NCBI GenBank assembly: GCA_947396885.1
Contig: OX377203.1
Span: forward strand, 28,027,253-28,091,252
DNA: 64,000 bases
Source: Heligmosomoides polygyrus polygyrus
Taxonomy: Eukaryota > Nematoda > Chromadorea > Rhabditida > Heligmosomidae
Reading direction: 5' to 3'
Both the position numbers and the translations under genes were made by a program. Below, piece by piece: positions 1-12,457 of this stretch; position 1 is the stretch's first letter, and the number at the start of each line of letters is the position of its first letter. The notes below the pieces were generated by a model. It did no database searches, was not told where the DNA came from, and was given only the letters and a program-made list of their open reading frames with translations.

Positions 1-620
1 ATTACACTAGTGCATTGTTAGGCTTCCGCTTGCTTTGTTTGCTTTAGGATGACGTATGCATGATAAAATGAAGATGATATGGTTTTTCTGAACGTGATGT
101 TTCAATGAAAAGCTTTACGTTTTTTTACATTACCGTCGCTTAAAACCAGTTGTTTTTAAGGGAATATTAAATTTTTAAAAAATTAACGGATTTACCGAAT
201 TTACCAGAACTTACCGGCGAATTTCCGCGTTAAAAATTTGCGGTGAAAAAATTTACCGGCGGCAAGTAAGCGCACACCGCTGCTTTGTACTGTATCGATT
301 GCAACAGTGCTTGTCAAAAGGAAACCTCCGATGAAAACCTGGATCTCTAGCCTATTAACCGCATCGAGCGCTGTGTAGTTAATCCAGGATTATTTGTTAG
401 GGTTGGTGGACCCTAACTGGAACACTTCAGTTTTAGCAATAGAAAGGACATGGCACTAGTCATTAACGCTCTGGCATTCCGCTAGGACTGTCGGCTCTTT
501 CTCTTCATCCTTTGCCAGGAGGCTTACCTGCCAATTTATTATGGGAAATCTGCCGTGAGTGTTTGTGTGGGCGTGACCTCACCTAGTAGAAAGGGGCCAC
601 GCCTATGTAGAACCATATCG
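1..620. other. No gene seen
   Basis: AT-rich with short sub-repeats (TTTACCGAATTTACC-like units near 190-260). No frame or RNA structure I can support. Confidence 0.5.
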
Positions 621-639
621 ACTTGAACACATTTGCTTA

Positions 640-812
640 AGTGGAGCGGCTGGTAGAGAGGCTATATATTGTTACAGGATGTTTTGTTGCGATCAAAACT
701 CTTGCGCCAGGCGGGACTCGAACCCGCATCTTCTGCTTTCCGGGCAGCGATGTTCGCCTTACATATCGACTTGCGATTTCTAATCTACCACTGTCTGCCG
801 CATCACGTCACG
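640..812 (-). mobile_element. Second tRNA-derived SINE family (B)
   Basis: On the minus strand a perfect T-arm (GCGGG TTCGAGT CCCGC) is followed by CTGGCGCAAGAGTTTTGATC and an unrelated tail. An anticodon-like hairpin (CTGC, loop CCGGAAA, GCAG) lies just upstream. No matching 5' acceptor stem is present, so this is not a working tRNA gene. Related pieces are at 58643-58760 and 60322-60480. Confidence 0.55.
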
Positions 813-1549
813 ATACGGTCACGATACGCCTTTTGCCAAAAAGCATAAAGGAGCTGTAATACTACTAGTGCAACAGGGCGCCATCATAGCCAAGACAGTT
901 AGACCAGTGGCATATATCATCGGCGCATGCTGTCAAATGAACGCTACGAGTAGCTTTTATACGGTAAAATTTGCAAAGTTTTAATGTCGTCCGCAAGGGG
1001 TGCGTAGCGTTCGTATCGGCTGGTTGTAGGCGCCGCGGCCGCGTGCCCATGTGACCATACCTGCGGTGTCATCCCCCTGCTCGCCGTCTCCGCTCACGCT
1101 CTGACACCCGTCGCGCGCGCGGCGGACAACGGCCCGACGGAGGCCATCCTCGGCGGCCCCACGACGGCGGCCCGATGGACGAACGGAACACGCAGGTCGA
1201 CCAGATTTGCTGGGACTGCAATCAATGGAATGTTCAGCGGATTTACAAAACCAGTGTAAAGATACGTGTTGGTGTGAAGCAAACATAGCTGTACATCAGA
1301 ATTTCGAGAGCTGTCTAATGAGCTCTACCTCAAGCTTATCAATGCTACCGTTGATGAGATATTCTTCAAATTTAAAACTGAAAAATAATTCTTCGCAAAC
1401 CTGCGACGAAGCTGTGAAGGGTATATTTCCAGCTCTTATGGAAGAAGGCGAGTTGTTCAACTGAACTTCGAAAGCAAGATTCTGAGGAAACGCCTGAAAC
1501 TAGCTCTGCTCCGATTTCTTAAGAGAAGCTTATATCGATGATTTTAGGG

Positions 1550-1740
1550 CGAATATGGTGATCTGGAATGACCCACTCTATCAAAAGTCTTCTCAAAATC
1601 AAAATATATCACATCAACGTTGCCCTCACGTGGAGAGCGATTGAGCTTGCCAAGGTGTTTAGACCTAGGCGTCGGTTCACAGATATTCGGACGCATCTCT
1701 TGGAAAGGCTTCCTATCAAGAATCAAGCAGCTATCCTTTG
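1550..1740 (-). pseudogene. Non-LTR reverse transcriptase fragment
   Basis: Minus strand VDVIYFDFEKTFDRVGHS is the catalytic block A of a reverse transcriptase (consensus VDVIYLDFSKAFDKVPH). Confidence 0.6.
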
Positions 1741-1744
1741 TAGC

Positions 1745-4300
1745 ATATCGCTTTTCAAACTGAAATACCTACTTTAAAGAGTGTTCACGTAATTTAAATT
1801 TCGGGTGTTTTTATGTATTATATTCCCTTATAGATATGTGAAGAACTGCTGACACGATGTCTTGCACCGGACTCACAAATGGGAGGAGTAGGTTGTGATA
1901 ATATGACGGTAGGTGCTACAAATTGCTGGTTTAGTAATGCTTGATATTAGACATAGTTTTAGGTTGTTATTGTTGGACTTCTGCAGAAGCAAAGTCCTGA
2001 ACACCTTGTTAGCAAATGTGCTCGGCCATCACGTGCAGATCAATCCAAGGTAGGTTCCCTTTTAGGAGTGGTTTAAAATAGTTTTTTCTTCAATTTATTT
2101 GAATAGGTATTGCTTCATTCCTTCACAAAAGTCCTACCTCCTAATCAGTGCTGTTGCGCGATATGAAACTGAAACCAGTTCCGACTATCAGGCTAACCTC
2201 ATAAATGATGCGGTGGTAAACCCAGTGGTAGATATCGTTGCCAGTAATCATGGGCAGACTTATGGCGTTTGCCCCGGTTGCGACAGATCTCATGGGTTTG
2301 CCCGTAACCAGTCATCCTTGTGATGTGTAAAATTACTTCGACCGATTGAGTGTGGCAAAGCAAAACATATCATTACCAGTTTTCATTCTTCGGTTTCTTC
2401 GTTTCATTCGCCCTAGTTTCTTTAACACGTTGACGACAATGCCGCTCAATGGTGCGCTGCAGCCAATCTGTCTCGTGGAACGACGCCGCTCAGTGGTGCG
2501 CGGCGGTCTATTTAGTTAAGAAGGACGGCAGCAGCTCCATCCAAATTTCGTCTGGAAGGGTTATTTGGAATAGTGAACATGATGCCGATGTCCGTTGTAT
2601 CGATTGATCGGTCGGTCTCTACCAAATCAAAAACTGCAGTTTTCGGGTCGGAACCTTCGATTTTGTACAGAGTCCGTGTGGAAGGTTATTTGAGAATCTG
2701 GTCACAAATCTCACTTTTCTTTTCGGAATTTCATTAGATTTGACATCTGTAACAATCTACTTTCTTTAGCGCAGCAAAAATAATCTTCTAGACAAGTTCT
2801 GGCTAGATCAGTGACCCTGTTCCCGTCAAATCGTATCCCAACCACATCACGTAGTTCACGTAGCCTACGTAGCTTACCTACCGCTACATATCGTATCGTA
2901 CCGCTACATATCGTACTTGGCTGATATTTGTAAAGAGATTGTGCTATTCGTGATCAGCACCTCCAATAACCCCTTAGACGAAGTTCACTACAACGGTGAG
3001 TCTGACACGACCACCCTAGTTATCGATTTCGGAGATAAGTTTGCGTAACCGTCCAAACAGACACCACCATCGTGTTCATCATCCCAAATTTTCCTTCAGA
3101 AGAAGTTTGGGTCATAGGATCTCGTCTCATACTTGCGTGGCGCGCTTCGTCCCTCGGGAAAATCGTTCTCGTCGTCAACGTGTTAAGGCCTTCATCTGCC
3201 AAACATCGTCGCAATTTCATTGAGGATACTGTAACAGTTAAATAGTGTTGGTCTAGCGGAGTGTAGGGCTGTCGAGATCTTACATGACGAGTGAACAGCT
3301 TTTCAAATCCTACATTTGTTTCTCAAAATATGGGTTGACGTAAAAGCTTACGAATTTTCGTTTTCTCTTAAAGATTCTTGAGTTTATCAGCTGATCTGAT
3401 ACTGGGTTTCAGCGGGAAGATGCAAATAATGGCGACGATACGCGGCAGTCCAAGGAGAAAGAGAAATCGCCGGGAATTGAGCTTGAAGAAGAAGAGGAAG
3501 CTCCGCCAGCTGAATTTACTGCTTGAAAGGTGTGTTTTCTTCAGGAAATTCTTCGGTTTTTGTATCATTTTGCTCACTAACCACAATGTTCACGTAATAT
3601 CCGCCATTGACGGTGGGTCCACAGGGTATCCAAATTCCTGCTACTATCGAATTCCAGCTTTCCGTTAAGTTTCCATGGAAGCGTTTCACATGAAAGATCG
3701 AGGCATTTTGCCATACATGTGATACATGGTGTGATGTTCTGGGCAGGCATGTTAATGTGTTACTTGCCTGAACAGAACGTTGTTTCCCCATCGATCTAAG
3801 GCAGTGGTATTCTGCAAATGCTTATTTTTCACTTGAGTGTTTAGTCCCGTGCAGTCGCCCGTCCCATCTCATCCTTTCGGAGGCGTCCTGTACCGTAGCG
3901 TCGGCTCAGCAGGATCTCTCTTTATGAGTCCCTCCATCTTTTCTTTGTGCACATCGTGGTCGCTCCGAGTATTAACTCTATGGCCAACCTTGGGATGATC
4001 TTCTGGTATTCTCGGGATGTGCCCGTACTTTGCTTGGCGTTGCTCGCTCTTCTTCAGCTGGATCCCAGCCGTCTTCGTCACTCTACTGACATTCTCGTTC
4101 CATACACCATGTACCGGAGGGTGCATCCCTAACATTTTCAAGTGCAGCTGTCGTTAAGGGATCGTTTATTGTGCACCTCATATGCTAGCAAATAACACAT
4201 CAAACACTAAAAAGAACAAACTGGTTATTTGGACATTACCATTTATGAATGAATACAACGCAGGAATAACAACGAACAAACGACAAGCACTACGGAACCA
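1745..4300. other. No gene seen
   Basis: Only short, mutually overlapping frames. A small tandem of CTACATATCGTATCGTACCG lies near 2880-2915. Confidence 0.5.
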
Positions 4301-4309
4301 AATATTTAT

Positions 4310-6000
4310 TTATCGTGTTTTAAAGAACATAATTCCGCTCGGGAGTATTCTTTCCTTGCTGAGTCGGATGTAGTCAGATCCAGCTCTAATTGTAAAGAAA
4401 AATTGTTGAAGATTACGTCTGGCACGCGGAAACACTAACGACGAAGCTCCATTTCTACAGCGTGATGTTCTGTGGGTAGAAAACTAATCAAGCGGTAGAA
4501 CAATGACTCCTTGAAGAATCTTATGGAATAAGATGAGGTCAAATTTCCTCCTTCTGTGAGAAAGGGTGTGACGTTTGAAATTAGCATTCCTCATAGAAGT
4601 TGACGGAATGCCGTCATATATGAAGCCAAGGCACCTAACCATGAGTTTCCGCGTGCAGCCATTCTGGACCTTCTCAAGGAGGGCTACAAGCTCAGACTTT
4701 TATGGATTAAAAACCGGTGTGCCGTATTCCAGGATAGGTCTAATATACCTTTTGTGGGCTCGAACTTGTACTGCCGTGTCTCTAATGCTGAGGACTCGGA
4801 ACAGCCTGTACATTAAGGCAGTCGCCTTGCGAGCAATATTTTCACAGTGGCAATCAAAACTAAGGTCTTTGGCCATGAGAAACCCGAGATCCCTCTGTTG
4901 CTCAATTTTCTTAATGGCCGACCCCTCTATTTGGTAATCGGATTTTGGATTCTGACGACCTAGATGGAGTAAGGTTGTTTTTTCTTTAGACAACGGGAGA
5001 TTCCATTTAGACGACCTTTCAGCAATAACGTTGAGAGCATCCTGCATTATCCTACAGTCAGTCTCAGAAGCAACACGTATGTACATCTTGACATCATCCG
5101 CAAATGCGCAGCATTTGGCGCCTGTTCTGAGATCAATTCAAGAAGTTCATACATGAAAATGTTGAAAAGAATAGAAGAAAGAACTCCTCATTGGGGAACA
5201 CCACTTCGTATGGATTTTGTCTCAGAATGGCTTTCATTTACCCGGAGAACGAATTCTCGATTCATCAGGAACGCTTCTATCCATCTTACGATTTGGGGAT
5301 GTATCCCAATATTGTTTAGTTTGGCAACAAGCTTGGAATGATAGGCTATCAAATGCTTTGGAAAAGTCAAGATAAACCACGTCGAGTTGCCTTCATCTAA
5401 AAAAGCCGTCCAGTCATTAAGAGGTTGTATCATTGCAGTGGTGGTAGATTTACCCTTAACGAATCCGTGCTGAAATGGGGAAATAATCGAATTGTCTTCA
5501 AGATGCATTAAGATCCTTTTCTTGAGAACGTTTTCGAAAACTCTAGCAGAATAAGAGGTAATAGTGATAGGACGGCGATTAGCCGGAAAACCATATGGAG
5601 GCTTGGGAGCGGGGGTTACAAAAGAAGTTCGCCACGCAGATGGAACCTCAACTCTCATACAACTTAGTTGAATATGAATTCTAACGGGCGTAAGATGACA
5701 CAGGAAACGTTTTTGATAAAGAGGAGTGGAACGTAATGAGGCGTAGTGGAATACGATGCTGGCCAGTGTAAAATGTGGGAATGAATGTCATCTGAATGGA
5801 ACCAAACATAGTCGCCTATTTGTGGAAAAGCGTTGTGAGCCAGTTCGATATGAGGGTGGTCATTCTGCACAAGCGATTTCTCAATATCATCCACTAGGAG
5901 CTCAGCTTTGCCCGCATTACCCGTAATGGCGATTCCTTCGGCGTTTTCCAACACACCAAGCTTGTGTTTCGTCTTGAGCCTTGAGTTTAACAATTCGTAG
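4310..6000 (-). pseudogene. CR1/jockey-like non-LTR retrotransposon, 3' half
   Basis: The minus strand reads through reverse transcriptase blocks in order: VPSAWRTSFVTPAPK, NRRPITITSYSARVFENVL, ISPFQHGFVKGKSTTTAMIQ, IRSGVPQ, CCAFADDVKMYIRV, KWNLPLSKEKTTLLHLG, RPILEYGTPVF. A stop follows SGVPQ and a frameshift precedes the FADD block. The sequence upstream to about 6000 matches the linker between the endonuclease and reverse transcriptase. The tail fades near 4310. The element is dead. Confidence 0.8.
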
Positions 6001-8765
6001 AAAGCGTTTCTGCTTCGATGTGATGATAAGCTTCCATATCGATCGCGCGACGTTCGAATCGATGTGGGAGCTTATCATTCCATAGTGTCGCGCGTTGCGT
6101 GCACACTAAACGGTCCCTAAATCTTCGCATCAATAGTTGTTGAGGTTGTGTTCGCCATTCGTGAGTGTCAAACAGAATCTATTGTAGTGGGGAGGGGCTC
6201 ATTGATTCTAACCACAAGGGTAAACTTGAAAGTGCACTTTTGGTCAGAGAGTACATACTGAACTGGCCTTCGAGAGAACCTTCCTATGTGACTGTTTTTT
6301 GGAGGTAGGGCACAGTGATTGTGTTTGTTCGCGCTCCGACTACGATTGATCCATCAAATTGTCCACTGACCGACGTTTCGGCAAAACCGTCCTCGGGGAC
6401 GTGGAAGGGTCTTGGATAGATGGAGGCAGTCGCTACTTTATACTGCGCCTTACCGACATTCCTTTACACGAAGTGTTCATCTGCATTTTCAGGTTGTATG
6501 TTGTCTCGAGAGATGTATGATGAATGTGGATCACTGTGATACGCGTTGCTCAAAGCTCTAGCTTTGCTGTGTTTTTCCGTAGTTCTCGAATTAGCGTAGA
6601 ATGTGACTCACTTCTCCACTCGTTCAAGTAGTTCTGTTGTAGTCGGTGCTAGCGTGCTAGCGCCCTGTTTCCCCGACCCTTTTCTGATGCTCTCGTCTTC
6701 GTTCTGTGGTGACTGCGGGCTCCCGTTCCCGGTCCCTAGCCGTTCTATGTACCCATGTCTCATAGGAGTTCCTTGGCTGACGCGCGCAGCCGCGAGCCGA
6801 TTTGCCAATCGATCATTGATTTGTTGTCGTCGTATTGCGCTCTTTCATATGTCGTAAGTTTCACCACTGTTATACCGTTTCACCCCGAGCACCACCACGC
6901 TACAGTCGCCGGTCTGCTTCGCTGCTGCGCCGGCGCTGCACTATGTTCCCGTTACTGTTGTGGCGGCCCTTTCCGCTGAGAGAATCAGGAGTGCTTCTCC
7001 CCTCTGACCCTTTCATCCCTCGCCACACTGATACAACTCCTATGTATGTGAATATTCTTCATCTCTCTGGTACCCTCTATGATTGTGTTAAGTCGAAATA
7101 TATACGTGTGACCGTAATATTTTATTGCCGAGAACTATTCACTGACCCTTTTTGCTTGCTGTAGTGATTATTATTCTTCTTCACTCACTTTTTAATTTTA
7201 AATTGTCAAAAAAGAGAAGTTGATAATAAGGCCACGCCTTCGGTGTAGTTGCTGTTGTGACCAGTCTCATGGTCAGTTTGAGACGATCATTGCTTCTACC
7301 CGTGCACAGTGTGAGGGTAGGTAGTGCACGACCAGAGGGCTTGACTCAAAACATCTAGTGCTTTCTTCTCGAGGAATCATCCAGATGTTGGGGAAACTGG
7401 CCCTTCGAGGGGGAGGGGCAGAGAGGATCATTCTCGACTGGTAGATCTGGGGCCAAGCGATATGGTGAGCGATAAGCCGCGTTATGTGAGCTTTTCGCTT
7501 ACAATTCTCTGTTAAAGTTACATAATTCGTTGATGATTCCGGCCCCTGGTCGAATGGTCGAGCTAGGGCTACAGCGGACTGACGGTGCATAAATTTTTGG
7601 GTTCGTGCAGCAGTATAATAGGAGTTGCTTCACATGGTGGTCTTCCTCGCAGAGCCATTTAAGGGTCCAGGATAAAGGTTGGGGGTACGTATAGGGGAGA
7701 CCAGTTGAAAAAAAAACTGAAAATGTATCCCGTCAAGGCTTTCGGTTGAGTCCTGTACTCTCCGCCGCCTTAGCATAACAACATTCGAGACGCAGACAGA
7801 GCGAACTCCATGGTGTAGCCATCTTTGACACAGTTGTGGTAGATGGACCACCTCCTGGAGTTCTTTGTATGCGCACTGGTCCTCAGTCATAGAAGAACCT
7901 TATTTTCTTCCAACGCTCTTATGGTCATATCTGAGTTCTTGGCTCACCTGTGATTATAGAACTGTTATAGTAGTCTTACGAAAACTGTACACAGTGTAAT
8001 AGGCCCTTATGCAGACGGCTGCAGAAAGAATTTGTTCCATCTCGTTGCTGTCTTGCATGTCATTGGCAAACGAACAGCTGTAGCGCATCTGCAGTAGTCA
8101 AGTGTTCTCTCTGAAGACCTAAGAGTCTCCTACACGACACTGTGATACTGAAGTTCGGCGATGAAGCTTCCGAAATTCGGCTTCAGAACAGTAGTGCTCC
8201 AACGATTATCAGGGACAAATAGTCCGTTGCTTCAAATGAAAGCCACCTACTTTCGATGGCTTTCCGTGAGAGCTAGACCCATGATGATCTTAGAACATAA
8301 CCATATGATGCCAAACACTATGTAGTAGTTCGATCTTATAAGGAAGCGGACCATGCGCGCACAAGGAACTGCAGGATGTGGCCTGCCCAGCGCATCTGTG
8401 TCAGAATTGCCCACATCCTGTTATTTCCGTTGCTCACTTTTCCCTGCTCCGCGTTCGCCATTGCGGAGGGGAGCACATAACCTAATCAAAGTTTCCCCTC
8501 TACGCAAGGGGCCGCTTTCCTATTTTCGATTAGATATTATATGATTCAAGTCAGCTTCCATGAGCCCGAAGTGGCTAGTATCGATAATGCAAGCTGTTAT
8601 AGCTTGCAGTGAGAATCAATTCTGATCGCGACAAAACATCACGTTAACGGTTACTTTATGGTTCGAAGGAGTTGACTGGTGTCTTAACACAATCGCTAAA
8701 CGTTCTCGTAATAACCATGGTGCAGTTGTGCTGTGCTTTCCTCGCGTATATAGCCGATTCTGGCC
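6001..8765. other. No gene seen; one interspersed repeat
   Basis: Frames on both strands at 6600-7160 come from a GC-rich patch and show no family. About 6183-6310 resembles 30655-30790 (shared GAAAGTGCACT and ACTGAACT blocks). Confidence 0.45.
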
Positions 8766-8932
8766 GCATAGCACTTGGAGGCGAGGACTGTTGAGCACAA
8801 CTCACACCAAGGCTCCTGGTTGAGGCCCGCCAAGGAATACCATGACTACCATTCCCACGGTGTCGTTGTGTAGGTCCTATACTTCTCTGGGAAGGATTAA
8901 GCACTGACTTGCCTACCGGCCAGCCATCTTGA
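8766..8932 (+). mobile_element. tRNA-derived SINE, family A, truncated
   Basis: Diverged 5' two-thirds of the family (TTGGAGGCGAGGACTG head part through GCACTGACTTGCC); the tail is missing where the mariner relic begins. Confidence 0.6.
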
Positions 8933-8994
8933 ATCATTGTACATATTAGGCTGTCGCAAAATTATTTCAGTTTTGAGGTATGTACAGGGTACAG

Positions 8995-10205
8995 GGTGCG
9001 CATTAATTATAAAGGATAAAGGACGGCGTTACTCAATCCCTTTTGGGATGCGCCACGCATTCTACTACGGAATGGCGTGGAGGCGACTTGAATGCGTATC
9101 TGGCCATACAATGACCTGCGGTGGCCAGCCGATGAAGAAGTCAGCGCTTTATCCTTCCCAGACAAGTCTGGTACCAATTCACCGACCCCGTAGGGATGGA
9201 GGGCTTGGTTGGCCTGTGCGGGAAATCCGAACCAGGAACCTGGTATCGGGTGAAGACGACAGTCGGCGCCTCCTCCGACTGCGCAACACGCGCCCTTGCG
9301 CATTAATTATAGGCCTCAAATAATCGAAATGCCATAGTAACACAAAAATTTACGGAGAAGAACAGTTCTCAATCCTTACTAAGGTCCTTAACAATCAAAA
9401 ATTACAATCTTCATTCAAAGTGCCCTCGTTTTGTGCGTATGCAGCTTCTCAGACCAGTCACGAAGGCGTCGCAGGTGGCACGCAGATAGTCCTCTTTAAG
9501 ACTTTCGTAAGTGCAGCCTTGAGAAAGCGAAGCGAAGTTGTTCTATCTTGTAGCTGAGATCTCGGGCTCCAAAACTGGCCAGATCGAAAAGTCGTGGGTT
9601 CAGATTTGGTGAATTTGATGGCCATTCTTCGTAGGGGATGGGATCTGTAAGCTCGCGTTGACACCATTGCTGGCCGGCATTCAACTTGTGTGCAAGAGCC
9701 GACTCTTGCTTAAAGCACCATGGCCCGTCTCCTAAATGAGAAATGGACCATGGCTACAAAACCTTCTCCAGGACCGATTTCAGGTATATTTCCTTATTGA
9801 TCTTCACTCCAGCATTGACGAACATGAGTGGCGTCCTCCCATCTAAGATTGTCGCACCCCAAACCGTAACAGAGCTCGGACGTGCAGTTTTTCCGATGAA
9901 TTTTCCTCTAGAAATGGACTCCGTCTTATGCTGTGAGAATCCGATCGTTTTGTGGATTCACAATAGGTTCAATTGTAAAAATTTTCTCGTCACTGAAAAC
10001 GAGGACTTTCTGCGTGCCACCTTCGACGCCTTCGTGACACGTCTGAGAAGCTGCATACGCGCAAGACGAGGGCACTTTGAATGAAGATTGTAATTTTTGA
10101 TTGTTAAGACCTTAGTAAGGATTGCGAGGTGTTTGTCTCCGTTTTGAATGGTTTGTGCTACAATGGCACTTCGATCATTTGAGACCCATAATTAATGCGC
10201 ATCCT
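8995..10205 (-). mobile_element. Palindromic mariner/Tc1 relic with duplicated 3' end
   Basis: The minus strand carries a decayed transposase. GRTPLMFVNAGVKINKEIYL is followed by EEWPSNSPNLNP, with the second catalytic Asp position reading Glu (FKQESALAH). The 3' end, including coding sequence for the C-terminus and the outer inverted repeat, is present twice in opposite orientation (about 9299-9500 and 9990-10200). A SINE sits in the left arm. Stops and shifts make it inactive. Confidence 0.75.
9012..9296 (-). mobile_element. tRNA-derived SINE, family A, inserted in a mariner
   Basis: Inverted copy flanked by a perfect 15-base duplication TGCGCATTAATTATA (8997-9011 and 9297-9311). The duplicated sequence belongs to the terminal inverted repeat of the mariner relic at 8995-10205, since its reverse complement recurs at about 10190, so the SINE arrived later. 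Confidence 0.87.
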
Positions 10206-10329
10206 GCATAAATAAATAAGTTTTTCACTTTAAATCATTCCGTCTAGGGGAAAGCCACACTCACCTTCGGTCGGATTTTCTGCCCTTTCAAATGATATAT
10301 GTGGATAACATATGTGGACAGACCTTTTT

Positions 10330-11260
10330 CAGGGCTCCGTAGAATCTTGAACCGACGCGAATATCGAGTCATCATGCTTTACGAATTTAAATTGGGACAT
10401 TCTGCGGCAGAGGTATCCGTAACTTTAGCAGCGCTTTCGGGACGGACTGTGCTTGCGAACGAACGGTGACGCTCTGCTTCGAAATATTCGCTTCTGGCGA
10501 TTTTGATCTCGAAGAAGAACCGGGTCGCGCGCACAGGTCGTCGCTTGACGATGAAGTTTTTAGGAGAGCCGTCGAAGCAAATCCGGAGGCGAATACACGT
10601 ACGTCAGCAGAGGACCTTGGCGTACATGGTAGTACGGTAGCAAGGCATTTGGCGAGAATCGGCAGGATGAAGATGTCGATGTGGGTGCCTCATGAGCTGA
10701 CCGATGAGCAGCGTCTGGCGCGTTTCGACATTTGCTCCAACCTGCTAGTTCGCTTTAAAAACCGAGCCTTCTGTAGCTCATATAGGTATGTAGGTGTAGA
10801 TAAATCGCAGGTGAAAAATGGGTCGTTTGCGATAACAGGAAGCGTGGATTTGTCGGGGTAGATGAGGATGCCCCTCCAACATCCTTTCCTTAACCCGACC
10901 TTCAGCCTAAAAAGTTATACATACTTTGTGGTGGTGTTGTAAAGGTGTAATCCATTACAGCTTTTTGCAACCTGGTCAGGCAGTCACAGCAGAGGTTTAC
11001 AGCTGTGATTTGGACAAATTGTATGAGAAGCTGCAAAAATTTTGGACAGCAGTGGTGGATAGAAGATGGGCGCTCCTGTTGCAGGACAACGCAAAGCCAC
11101 ACACCTCACAAATTACTCGACGAAAATTGACCCATTTAAGTATCGAAGTTCTCCCTCACCCATAATATTCTTCCAACCTTTCCACTATGACTATCACTTT
11201 TTCCGAGCTCTCGATTCCCATTTGCGTCAAAAACAATTAACTAATTTGACCGATGTTGAA
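10330..11260 (+). pseudogene. Mariner transposase relic
   Basis: A SETMAR-type mariner transposase is readable in pieces across frames: ASGDFDLEEEPGRAHRSSLD, STVARHLARIGRMK, VPHELTDEQRLARFDICSNL, LLQDNAKPHTSQITRRKL. Several frameshifts and stops. The QDNAKPH catalytic block keeps its Asp. Confidence 0.8.
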
Positions 11261-11279
11261 TGTGCCCCCTTGATTTCGT

Positions 11280-11930
11280 TAATTGCTGTGATCTCAGTTT
11301 TATCGTAAAGGACTAGATTCATAAGCTGCTCGTTGGCAAAAATGTATAGATTCTGGTGGTTTTTACTCCGTTTAATGAAATTGTGGTTAAGCTGAGTTAT
11401 AGCAGATTGAAGTACGTGGTTCGTTTCAGCGGTCAATTTTGCCTAATAAAAATAGATCAATCACACATTCAAATTGCCTCTACGGTATTCAGTAGAAGAA
11501 CGCGTAGCCCATCACGTTCAGGGATTCATTTTTGCCGTTCATCATTCTTTTTGTGATTTTTCTGATAGACCTCAGCAGCATGATTAATCGGGAGAATAAA
11601 TTCTATTAAGAAAAAAGAAAGAAATTTTCAGGGTCACAAGTGTACAAGCTTTGAGTCCGTGCTGCATCAGGAAGCCTCCTTATGTGCTCAACTAAAACAA
11701 TAAATTTATCCGGATAAATCTGCACAAGTAAACGCATAAAACAAAATCAATTATTATCACAGATCAAATCAAGGATGGCTGCGCTCAGTCGCCTTCGATT
11801 ACGGTGCGAACTTGTTTGTGTAGGTGACTTGTATCCCTGAGAACGGCGCTGCATGTGTGTTTTCTTCCACGTACAGTGGATTGGAGTACGCGAGCTGAAT
11901 AGATCGAGAGGTTAAGCTAAGAAGTTACAG
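11280..11930. other. No gene seen
   Basis: AT-rich sequence between a mariner relic and the MITEs below the LDL-receptor gene. Confidence 0.5.
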
Positions 11931-11932
11931 TA

Positions 11933-12059
11933 GGGGCCAGATTCATCAGCCGCTTACCGCCCTCTAACGGTGAAAGCACCGCCAAACCCTCTGATCTGAC
12001 ATTCGTCAGCATCAGGTTTGAACCGCATCAGCAGCGGTAAGCGGTCGATAAATTTGGCA
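11933..12059. mobile_element. MITE family GGGGCCAGATTCATCAA, copy 2
   Basis: Left end GGGGCCAGATTCATCAGCCG; the right end is decayed (GATAAATTTGGC). Both ends keep the CGCTTACC/GGTAAGCG sub-terminal repeat. Confidence 0.6.
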
Positions 12060-12227
12060 ACAGCAGGAACAACCCAAGTTTGGGAAGACCCAAGAGTTCT
12101 TTTAGCTCTTCTTCAGTTCAGCTCGATTTGTCCAGCAGCAGCTTCACCAGAGAGCTGAGAAAAATCCAGCATGTTAGTGGAGCTGGGCTTGTAAATGGAA
12201 ATGTAGATGCTCTATTAAACATGAAAA

Positions 12228-12441
12228 CATGTCGCGAAGACGCACCGCGGGAGTACGGGAACGTGCAGCGGGGAGTGAGGGCTCGCCGCTGCTTCTGCTG
12301 TAACCGTGGCAGCCAATCATGTGCCTTGCCTGTGCGGCTGACTCGGTGCTTGATTGGCTCCTGCACTTACGATAGAGCAACGGCGTACTCCTGCACCCCG
12401 CTACTCGTTCCCGCACCCCAGCGGTTCTACTTCGCGACATG
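12228..12441. mobile_element. MITE with CATGTCGCGAAG ends
   Basis: Element of 214 bases with inverted ends CATGTCGCGAAG and imperfect pairing that continues inward for about 50 bases (GGAACG, AGCGGGG). It lies 17 bases past the stop of the LDL-receptor gene, so it probably forms part of the 3' UTR. Confidence 0.7.
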
Positions 12442-12457
12442 TACCAAAGTTGGTTCT

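Noticed and set aside
700..760. Functional tRNA gene on the minus strand
   Set aside because: The T-arm is perfect, but no acceptor stem partner or normal D-arm can be found; it belongs to a dispersed family.
3297..3668. Frames rich in Lys/Arg and Phe on opposite strands
   Set aside because: AT-rich composition effect; no splice sites in phase, no family.
9007..9323. Frames of about 100-130 codons over SINE copies here and at 13.9-14.4, 17.6-18.0, 32.8-33.1, 36.8-37.1 and 45.5 kb
   Set aside because: They recur in all SINE copies, change frame between copies, and are explained by the SINE consensus.
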